Below, piece by piece: positions 7,326-12,451 of a stretch of 12,451 nt of DNA; within the stretch, counting starts at the first letter, position 1; each line of letters begins with the position of its first letter. Source of the DNA: JAMXLO01 sp041487355 (GTDB lineage Bacteria; Pseudomonadota; Alphaproteobacteria; Acetobacterales; Acetobacteraceae); contig JBGPND010000155.1 in assembly GCA_041487355.1 (NCBI GenBank), positions 1 to 12,451 on the forward strand, read 5' to 3'. Below the pieces are notes generated by a model. It saw only the letters and a list, made by a program, of their open reading frames with translations. It did not search any database and was not told the origin of the DNA. Position numbers and translations under genes: made by a program.

Positions 7326-8297
7326 TCAGCGCACCGGCCCGTTCTTGTTCCAGTCGGTCGCATTGCTGTGCAGCATGAAATCGCCGACACACAGCGGGAC
7401 ATATTTCGGCGGATTGCCTGGTCCCATGCAGCTCGGCAGACATTCGACCACCGCATCGAAGTCGGGAATGGCGAAGAACGGCACGGAGTAGCGCTCGCTA
7501 CCCGATCGGTTGATGACGCGATGGGGCGTGGAGGCGAACCGGTCGTTGGTCCAGCGCGCCATCATGTCCCCGATATTGATCACGAAGGTGCCCGGCATCG
7601 GCGGCACATCGATCCAGTCGACGCCATGCTGGACCTGCAGTCCGCCGACGTCTCCCTGTGCCAGGATCGTGAAGGCGGTGGTGTCCGCATGAGGGCGCAA
7701 GCCGAACTGGCGACCCGGGGTGACCGGCGGGTGCGGCGGATAGTGGATCAGATTGATCTGCGTCAGAGGCTTGCGGTAGGCGCCGAGGAAGTAGTCCTCG
7801 TCGACATCCAGCGCGAGCGCGAAGGCGCGCAGCAACGCGCTCGAAAGCCGCTCCGTCTGGTCATAATAGCCAAGCAGCGTTTCACGCCATCCCGGCAGGT
7901 TGTCAGGCCACTTGTTGCGTGCATGCACGCGGTTGCCGGCAACGATGTCGGGATCGTCCTCCGGCAATTCGTGCTGATACTTGAAGCTCTCGTTGAGGTC
8001 GGGCGCGTCGGCCTTGTCGCTGTAGATGCGCGAGCCCAATGGCTGGTAGCCGCGGTTCGGGCCGATCGCCAGCCTGACCTTCATGCGCTTTTCCAGCGGC
8101 AGCGCGAAGAAGCGCCGCGATGCGGCGAAGATCGCATCGATCTCGGTCTGCGGGACCCCGTGGTCGGCCAGATAGAAGAAACCCGTGCCTTCGCAGGCTT
8201 CCCTGATCTCGCGCGCGACGGTCCTCTTGCCGTCATTGCTGCCGGCCAGGAATGCCGCGAAGTCGATCATCGGCACGCGCTGCCCAGAATGGCTCAC
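7326..8297 (-). CDS. 2-oxoglutarate/Fe(II)-dependent oxygenase, isopenicillin N synthase-like
   Basis: A 323-residue non-haem iron oxygenase of the isopenicillin N synthase / DIOX group, a normal length. The N-terminal domain has VPMIDF (8-13), GFFYLADHGVP (39-49) and the NRGYQPLGSR segment (81-90). The double-stranded beta-helix core carries the iron ligands His203 and Asp205 (HAD) and His259 (PHRV). Arg269 and Ser271 in RYS are the usual contacts for the 2-oxoglutarate carboxylate. All key residues are present. Family members hydroxylate, desaturate or cyclise small molecules using O2; the substrate here is unknown. It is the first gene of the operon with the ThDP enzyme and EthD-like protein. 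The start is a GTG at 8295-8297 (minus strand) because the next ATG would cut the first beta strand and the frame closes just upstream; no good ribosome site is visible, so the start is the weakest point. Confidence 0.9.
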   Translation of the reverse strand: MSHSGQRVPMIDFAAFLAGSNDGKRTVAREIREACEGTGFFYLADHGVPQTEIDAIFAASRRFFALPLEKRMKVRLAIGPNRGYQPLGSRIYSDKADAPDLNESFKYQHELPEDDPDIVAGNRVHARNKWPDNLPGWRETLLGYYDQTERLSSALLRAFALALDVDEDYFLGAYRKPLTQINLIHYPPHPPVTPGRQFGLRPHADTTAFTILAQGDVGGLQVQHGVDWIDVPPMPGTFVINIGDMMARWTNDRFASTPHRVINRSGSERYSVPFFAIPDFDAVVECLPSCMGPGNPPKYVPLCVGDFMLHSNATDWNKNGPVR

Positions 8298-8398
8298 GAT
8301 GGGAACTCGCAGGAATGTTATGAGCCATAGTTAATGTAGCCGTCGCCAGATTGTCCATATAGGCCTTTGTCAGCTGAACATCGAAGAAGGAACGGCCC
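8298..8398. promoter_or_regulatory. Divergent intergenic region with possible minus-strand promoter
   Basis: These 101 bases lie between the oxygenase operon (minus) and the small membrane-protein gene (plus) and are poorer in GC than their surroundings. On the minus strand TGGACA (8352-8357) and TTAACT (8329-8334) are 17 bases apart and could be a sigma-70-type -35/-10 pair for the operon; the -10 match is weak. On the plus strand AAGGA (8387-8391) is the ribosome site of the next gene. No clear operator palindrome was seen. Confidence 0.3.
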
Positions 8399-8962
8399 AT
8401 GCCCTTCGATGCGATGGTCGCGGTAACGCGGCAGAGAACGGTTTCCGAGGCACTCGAACGCCACGGTCTTACCCAAGTCGCCTGGGAGGTGCTGGCGGCA
8501 CACAAGCAGGCGCAGCTCGAAAAATTCGGCCCGAGCTTCTGGTACCGGCACCAGGCGGCGGTTTCGATGGGGCTGGTCGTTGCCAGCCCTGTTGTTGGGG
8601 CCTTTGCTGGCGCGATCAACGGCTTCACCGGGCGTTCCAGCGCCCTGACGATCGGCAGCAGCTTTGCGTGGATGTGCCTCGTTGCGGTCCTCACCGGTGT
8701 GGGATTGATCCGCTTGCGCGCCGGCTCGCATTGGAGGGAGCGCTGGATCCCCGCCGGCCTGCTCGGCGATCTCGGCGTTCCCGAACCCATCGCCGCCACG
8801 GCCCGCCTGCTGCGGCGTGACTTGCCGGGGGCGACGCTAATCCTTGGCGAGTTGATGCGCGAGGAGGTTGTGCTCGATCCCTACCTGCTGCTTGAGTACG
8901 GGGACGAGCGCGTATGTCTCGGCATATGGGAGGATGGGGAGGTCATCGCCTGTGCCCAATAA
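8399..8962 (+). CDS. Small membrane protein of unknown function
   Basis: A 187-residue protein I do not recognise. The first 50 residues are polar and helical in character (SEALERHGLTQVAWEVLAAH at 16-35). Two hydrophobic segments follow, about 52-74 and 83-106, separated by a short polar turn with GFTGRSS; these probably form a membrane hairpin with both ends on the same side. The C-terminal part (107-187) is soluble, with many charged residues and a closing strand-rich segment around YLLLEYGDERVCLGIWEDG (162-180). The start ATG has AAGGA 7 bases upstream. It is divergent from the oxygenase operon, and its 3' end runs into the repeat region at 8981. A regulatory or anchoring role is possible but nothing in the sequence proves one. 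Confidence 0.75.
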   Translation: MPFDAMVAVTRQRTVSEALERHGLTQVAWEVLAAHKQAQLEKFGPSFWYRHQAAVSMGLVVASPVVGAFAGAINGFTGRSSALTIGSSFAWMCLVAVLTGVGLIRLRAGSHWRERWIPAGLLGDLGVPEPIAATARLLRRDLPGATLILGELMREEVVLDPYLLLEYGDERVCLGIWEDGEVIACAQ

Positions 8963-8980
8963 GACGGGTGGCTGCAACGG

Positions 8981-9054
8981 GTCACGGCCGGGTGCGACCC
9001 GGCCGCCATGTGGCGGTGACGGTGACCTCTGGGTCCCCGCTTGCGCGGGGATGA
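8981..9054. repeat. Dispersed palindromic repeat, divergent copy 3
   Basis: The left part has perfect 8-base arms GGCCGGGT (8986-8993) and ACCCGGCC (8997-9004) preceded by GTCA, matching the left hairpin of the repeats at 28-105 and 4656-4733. About 74 bases later the unit ends with GGGGATGAC, the same kind of terminus. The right hairpin has a different core (CCCCGCTTGCGCGGGG), so this may be a chimaera of two repeat families. Confidence 0.55.
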
Positions 9055-9107
9055 CAAGTTATTGAGGCGGCTTGTTTTTTTGTCATCCCCGCGCAAGCGG
9101 GGATCCA
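9030..9107. repeat. Long inverted repeat between convergent genes
   Basis: Two 28-base arms (9030-9057 and 9080-9107) are complementary at 27 of 28 positions, separated by 22 bases. Each arm also contains its own small hairpin, CCCCGC / GCGGGG around a four-base loop. This core is a widespread dispersed repeat type in GC-rich proteobacteria. Its position between the membrane-protein gene (plus) and the P450 gene (minus) fits a bidirectional transcript end. No other feature is seen in 9108-9204. Confidence 0.75.
9054..9081 (+). terminator. Possible intrinsic terminator after the membrane-protein gene
   Basis: Inside the long inverted repeat, ACAAG (9054-9058) pairs with CTTGT (9071-9075) and is followed directly by six further T residues (9076-9081). 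The stem is short and the loop is 12 bases, so it is weak on its own; the competing 28-base outer stem could do the same job. Confidence 0.35.
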
Positions 9108-9204
9108 GGATATTGCGGGAATAGCGACGGAGCGGTTTCTTTCACACGCTCATTCGCGGGCATGACGACAGCAGGCCGGTGGGTCGTCCTCTTGGGAAAT
9201 GGTC

Positions 9205-10458
9205 TTACGCCGGAATCCGCACGGGCAGCGACCTGATGCCGTGGATGAAGTTTGAATAGACGCGCTGCGGCTCGTCCATCACTTCCACCACCGGGTGCCG
9301 CGGCAGCAGCTCCTCCCACAGGATGCGAAGCTGCAGCTCGGCCAGCCGGTTGCCGACGCAGCGGTGGACGCCGAAGCCGAAGGAGAGATGCTGGCGCGGC
9401 CGGGCCCGATCGGTGATGAACCGATCCGGCTCCTCGATGGCGTCCGGGTCACGGTTGCCTGATACGTACCAGATCACGACCTTGTCACCCTTGCGGATCT
9501 GCTTGCCGCCGATCTCGGCATCCGCGGTCGCCGTCCGGCGCATGTGGATCACCGGCGTCACGTAGCGGATGATCTCGGACACCATGCTCGGGATGAGCCC
9601 GGGGTTCTCGCGCAGCTTGCGATACTCGTCGGGATGCTGATGCAAGGCGAGCAATCCGCCACTCATCGAATTTCGCGTGGTGTCGTTGCCGCCGACGATA
9701 AGCAGCGCCAGATTGCCCATGAATTCGCGCAGCGGCATCTCCCGCGTCGACGCGCCGTGCGCCAGCATCGACAGCAGGTCGAACTTTGGCGGTCCCTTCG
9801 CGCGTTCGTTGCACAGCCCGGCCATGGTCTCGGCCATCTGCTTCATCTCGTCGAAGCGTTCCTGCTCCGAATGCACCGGCGCGTCGGGCGCATTGACGTT
9901 GCAGATCGCCACGTCGGACCAGTAGGTGAGCTTGCGGCGCGCCTCCCAGGGAAAGTCGAACAGCGTGGCGAGCATCATCGTGGTGAGCTCGACCGACACG
10001 CGGTCCACCCAGTCGAATGCCTCGCCCCGCGGCAGGCCGTCCAGCACGCGACACGTCCGCTCGCGGATGATCGGCTCCATATTGGCGAGATTGCCTGGCG
10101 CGACGATGGGGCTCACGACCTTGCGCTGCTCGTCGTGCCGCGGCGGGTCCATCCGGATGAAGCTCGGCCGTTCCATGCCCTTGGGCTGCTCCTCGATCTG
10201 GATGCCGCCCAGCTCAGAGGCCGAGGAGTAGACGCCGTGGTTCACCTCGACATGCATGATGTCCTTATATTTCGTCACCGCCCAGTAGGGGCCGTAGCGG
10301 CTGTCGGGACAGTAGTGCACCGGGTCCTCGCGCCGTAGCCGCGCGAAATACGGATACCACGTGTCGTCCTGGTAGAGCTGCGGGTCGCTGACGTCGATCG
10401 CCTCAAGCGGGATCGCGTAGGCATCCTTGGCGGGGTCGGCATTGACGAGTGCGTTCAT
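9205..10458 (-). CDS. Cytochrome P450, CYP153-type alkane/terminal hydroxylase
   Basis: A 417-residue soluble class I P450. Haem ligand Cys367 lies in HLSFGFGVHRCVGNRLAELQ (357-376). The I-helix oxygen-activation motif is GGNDTTRNS (256-264), and the K-helix ExxR is Glu295/Arg298. IDVSDPQLYQDDTWYPYFARL (21-41), REDPVHYC, GPYW (57-60), IRMDPPRHDEQRK (101-113) and ATLFDFPWE are close to CYP153A proteins. CYP153 enzymes hydroxylate the terminal carbon of n-alkanes, fatty acids or terpenes such as limonene; the exact substrate cannot be told from sequence. The start ATG is chosen because GGAG lies 7 bases upstream; an ATG 15 bases earlier and the longer open frame have less support. It is the last gene of an operon after its ferredoxin (44-base gap) and reductase, which resembles the CYP153A6 alkane-hydroxylase cluster of Mycobacterium HXN-1500 in content. 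Catalytic motifs are complete. Confidence 0.93.
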   Translation of the reverse strand: MNALVNADPAKDAYAIPLEAIDVSDPQLYQDDTWYPYFARLRREDPVHYCPDSRYGPYWAVTKYKDIMHVEVNHGVYSSASELGGIQIEEQPKGMERPSFIRMDPPRHDEQRKVVSPIVAPGNLANMEPIIRERTCRVLDGLPRGEAFDWVDRVSVELTTMMLATLFDFPWEARRKLTYWSDVAICNVNAPDAPVHSEQERFDEMKQMAETMAGLCNERAKGPPKFDLLSMLAHGASTREMPLREFMGNLALLIVGGNDTTRNSMSGGLLALHQHPDEYRKLRENPGLIPSMVSEIIRYVTPVIHMRRTATADAEIGGKQIRKGDKVVIWYVSGNRDPDAIEEPDRFITDRARPRQHLSFGFGVHRCVGNRLAELQLRILWEELLPRHPVVEVMDEPQRVYSNFIHGIRSLPVRIPA

Positions 10459-10502
10459 GGCCGTGCTCCACATTGGCTGATCTGCGTCGGCAATGCCGGC
10501 GC

Positions 10503-10829
10503 TCAGTGCTGTCCCTCCGGCATTCGGACAAGCAGTCCGTCGAGTTCTTCTGTCATCCTGATCTGGCACGACAGCCGCGAGTTCGGCTGCGCGACGGCGG
10601 CAAAGCTCAGCATGCTGGCTTCCTGGGAGCCGGGCACCGGCGTGCCGGTCTCCTCCAGCCACGCGGCATCGACATAGACATGGCAGGTGGCACAGGCGCA
10701 CTCGCCGCCGCAATCCGCGTCGATGCCGGGGATGTTGTTGTCGACCGCGCCGCGCATGACCGAGGTGCCGACCGGCACGTCCACCTCGTGCGCGGTGCCG
10801 TTGAATTCGACATAGGTAACCTTCGGCAT
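10503..10829 (-). CDS. [2Fe-2S] ferredoxin, adrenodoxin/putidaredoxin type
   Basis: A 108-residue electron carrier, a normal length. Iron-sulphur ligands are Cys40, Cys46, Cys49 and Cys88, giving the C-x5-C-x2-C-x38-C spacing of P450-type ferredoxins; Cys44 is extra. The TYVEFNGTAHEVDVPVGTSVM start (5-25), DCGGECACATCHVYV (39-53) and the C-terminal SRLSCQIRM (84-92) are typical. It would pass single electrons from the reductase encoded 26 bases upstream to the CYP153 encoded 44 bases downstream. The start ATG has GGGAGGA close before it. Confidence 0.93.
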   Translation of the reverse strand: MPKVTYVEFNGTAHEVDVPVGTSVMRGAVDNNIPGIDADCGGECACATCHVYVDAAWLEETGTPVPGSQEASMLSFAAVAQPNSRLSCQIRMTEELDGLLVRMPEGQH

Positions 10830-10855
10830 GTTCCTCCCTCGGGCTCCGGGTTGGT

Positions 10856-12088
10856 CTAGGCGGCGAGTTTCCACATCGAGCATGACACGTCTCGCAGCCT
10901 GGCCGCTACGGTCTGCTTCCGCCTGGCGATCATCGTCCGCCCGGCCATGAATTCGGTTGGGGCGTTGACCGCCTCCACCGCCTGCACGGTGCCGTCGGCG
11001 GCCAGGTGGAAGATGGCGAAGGCTCCGCCCGCCGGATCCCCGCGAACGACGCTTTCCGACACGTCGAACAGGAGGCCGGCGATCTGCAGCCGCACCTCGT
11101 ACTGATCGGACCAGAACCAGGGAACCTCCGGCGCCGGAGGCGGACGACCGCACAAAGAAGCTGCAGTCTGCTTCGCCTGTTCCAGCGCATTCGGCACGCT
11201 CTCGAGCCGACCCATGCGGTGATACAGCGGCAGCGGCCGATGGGTGCAGTCGCCGATAGCCTGGATCGCGGGGTCGGATGTGCGCGCGGCGATGTCGACG
11301 ACGATGCCGTCGGCACAATCCAGCCCGGCCGCACGGGCAAGCGCATCGTTCGGCATCGCGCCGATCCCGACCAGCACGGCGTCGCAGGGAATCTGCCTGC
11401 CGTCCGACAGGCGGACGCCAGTGACGTGGCCGTCAGTGCCTTCGAATGCCTCCACCGCGGCATCGAGCACGATGCGCACGCCATCGACTGCGTGGCGCCG
11501 TTGCATGAAATCCGAGAGCAAGGGGGAGGCGACCCGCGCCAGCACGCGCGATTCGCGTTCGATCACGGTGACATCGACGCCGAGCGCGCGAGCGGAGGCG
11601 GCGGCTTCCAACCCGATATAGCCGGCGCCGATGATCGCGAGGCGCAGGCCCGGTTGCAGCGCCGCCTTGAGGCGATCGGCGTCGGCCACTGTACGCAGTT
11701 CGAAGACGCCGGCGAGCTCGCGTCCCGGCACGGGCAGCACTTTCGCGCGTGCGCCAGGCGCAAGGATCAGATGATCGTAGGCGATGCGCTCGCCCGTCCC
11801 AAGCGTCAGTGTCCGGCTCGCGCGGTCGATCTCCGTCACCGGTGACGACAGGTGCAGGGCGATATCGTTCGCGGCATAGAACGTCGCCGGCCGCAACAAC
11901 ACGCTGGCGAGATCGCTGTCTCCCTTGAGCCAGGCCTTCGAGAGGGGCGGGCGTTGATAGGGCGGGACCGGTTCGGCGCCGATCAGGGTGATCGACCCCT
12001 TCCAGCCATACTGACGCAGCAACGCGGCGGCGGAGCCCCCGGCATGGCCGGCGCCGACGATCACGACGCGCGCGGACACCTCGTTCAT
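10856..12088 (-). CDS. NADH:ferredoxin reductase, FAD-dependent (putidaredoxin reductase/rhodocoxin reductase type)
   Basis: A 410-residue flavoprotein that takes two electrons from NADH and hands them singly to the ferredoxin. The FAD-binding Rossmann motif is VGAGHAGG (11-18), followed by YQRPPLSK (44-51). The nucleotide-binding motif is IGAGYIGLE (153-161), and Glu177 at the end of the next strand argues for NADH over NADPH. A second FAD contact is Asp280 in AIGDC. The C-terminal part from about 330 has the usual WFWSDQYEVRLQIAG reductase domain (336-350). It is the first gene of the P450 operon. The ATG at 12086-12088 is well placed relative to the FAD motif, although only a weak GGA ribosome site precedes it. 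Confidence 0.93.
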   Translation of the reverse strand: MNEVSARVVIVGAGHAGGSAAALLRQYGWKGSITLIGAEPVPPYQRPPLSKAWLKGDSDLASVLLRPATFYAANDIALHLSSPVTEIDRASRTLTLGTGERIAYDHLILAPGARAKVLPVPGRELAGVFELRTVADADRLKAALQPGLRLAIIGAGYIGLEAAASARALGVDVTVIERESRVLARVASPLLSDFMQRRHAVDGVRIVLDAAVEAFEGTDGHVTGVRLSDGRQIPCDAVLVGIGAMPNDALARAAGLDCADGIVVDIAARTSDPAIQAIGDCTHRPLPLYHRMGRLESVPNALEQAKQTAASLCGRPPPAPEVPWFWSDQYEVRLQIAGLLFDVSESVVRGDPAGGAFAIFHLAADGTVQAVEAVNAPTEFMAGRTMIARRKQTVAARLRDVSCSMWKLAA

Positions 12089-12189
12089 TCCGGCAAACTA
12101 GAGGACCACTCGGCGGCGGCGCAATTCCGACCGGTCAGCACAGGCTATCTGCGGTAGTCTGCACCGGCGGCGAGGTCGGAGAACGAACG
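12089..12189. promoter_or_regulatory. Divergent intergenic region upstream of the P450 operon
   Basis: These 101 bases separate the reductase start (minus) from the partial gene at the right edge (plus), so the P450 operon promoter should lie here. GGAGA (12178-12182) is the ribosome site of the plus-strand gene. An 8-base palindrome GACCGGTC (12129-12136) is present but too short to call an operator. No convincing -35/-10 pair was found. Confidence 0.35.
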
Positions 12190-12451
12190 ATGAGAGCTGC
12201 GGTCGTGAGGCTCATGATCACCGGTGCGATCATGCTGCCGGGCCATCCGGCACGCACTGCGCCGTCGGACAATGCCGATCCGGCTCTCGCGCCGTGGTTC
12301 AACAGCCTGCGGGCCCCATGGACCAATGCGCTGTGCTGCTCGATCGCCGATTGTCGTTCGACTGATTCCCGTATCAACGGGGATCACTACGAGGCATTCG
12401 TCGGTGGTCAGTGGCGCCCTGTGCCGCCGGACAGGGTTCTACAGCGAGCCG
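12190..12451 (+). CDS. Small exported protein, partial (cut by window edge)
   Basis: The first 87 codons of a protein that runs off the window. It begins MRAAVVRLMITGAIMLPGHPA, a short basic then hydrophobic stretch that looks like a signal peptide, so a periplasmic location is likely. The mature part has PWFNSLRAPW, then CCSIADCR (48-55) and a WRPVP segment (75-79). This CCS-x2-DCR plus W-x-x-VP arrangement is seen in uncharacterised exported proteins of alphaproteobacteria; the cysteines may form disulphides. The ATG has GGAGA 7 bases upstream. It is divergent from the P450 operon, and no functional link can be claimed. An antisense open frame over the same bases is a shadow. Confidence 0.7.
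   Translation, partial: MRAAVVRLMITGAIMLPGHPARTAPSDNADPALAPWFNSLRAPWTNALCCSIADCRSTDSRINGDHYEAFVGGQWRPVPPDRVLQRA

Noticed and set aside
6045..8330. Open frame of 761 codons on the plus strand
   Set aside because: It is antisense to the ThDP-enzyme and oxygenase genes and crosses the gap between them. The product is Arg/His-rich without any recognisable domain.
9544..10338. Open frame of 264 codons on the plus strand
   Set aside because: Antisense shadow of the CYP153 gene, with low-complexity His/Arg/Ala composition.
10459..10713. 85-residue N-terminal extension of the P450
   Set aside because: It would read through the ferredoxin gene in another frame; the CYP153-like sequence starts after the ATG at 10458.
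11006..11845. Open frame of 279 codons on the plus strand
   Set aside because: Antisense to the reductase gene, which has intact FAD and NADH motifs.
12145..12387. Two overlapping minus-strand frames of 80 codons
   Set aside because: They are antisense to the partial exported-protein gene, which has a ribosome site, a signal-peptide-like start and a familiar cysteine pattern.

Overview
The window is GC-rich DNA, most likely from an alphaproteobacterium of the Rhodospirillales, Acetobacterales or Rhizobiales type. This is inferred from the strong G/C third-position bias, the gene families, and the dispersed palindromic repeats with cores such as GGCCGGGCTTGACCCGGCC and CCCCGCGCAAGCGGGG. It holds nine complete protein genes and one gene cut by the right edge. 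No rRNA, tRNA, CRISPR array or transposase gene was seen.

The genes fall into three modules, with palindromic repeats in the gaps around them. Module 1 (133-4516) is a divergent pair: an HSL-family esterase (minus strand) and a single-chain biotin-dependent acyl-CoA carboxylase of 1125 residues (plus strand), with biotin carboxylase, biotin carrier and carboxyltransferase in one polypeptide. Module 2 (4786-8962) is a three-gene minus-strand operon: an isopenicillin-N-synthase-like 2-oxoglutarate/Fe(II) oxygenase, a thiamine-diphosphate enzyme, and a protein with an internally duplicated EthD-like (dimeric alpha/beta barrel) half. The last two overlap by ATGA. Divergent from this operon is a small membrane protein of unknown role. 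Module 3 (9205-12088) is a minus-strand operon for a complete class I cytochrome P450 system: putidaredoxin-reductase-type flavoprotein, adrenodoxin-type [2Fe-2S] ferredoxin, and a CYP153-type P450. The start of an exported small protein lies at the right edge.

The best functional reading is an accessory oxidation region for hydrophobic or aliphatic compounds. CYP153 enzymes are terminal hydroxylases of alkanes and related hydrocarbons, and the two upstream genes would carry electrons from NADH to it. The carboxylase would act on acyl-CoAs and the esterase on acyl or carboxyl esters. The substrate of the oxygenase/ThDP/EthD-like operon cannot be read from sequence, and this three-gene set is the most interesting uncharacterised system here. 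A 2-oxoglutarate oxygenase beside a ThDP carbon-carbon lyase recalls the logic of alpha-oxidation (hydroxylate, then cleave), but that is a hypothesis.

The repeats also deserve attention. Bases 4575-4802 form one imperfect nested palindrome of about 228 bases whose right end supplies the stop codon of the EthD-like gene. A 78-base part of it is matched without gaps in length by bases 28-105, and a related unit lies at 8981-9054, so related repeats lie at or near every module border.
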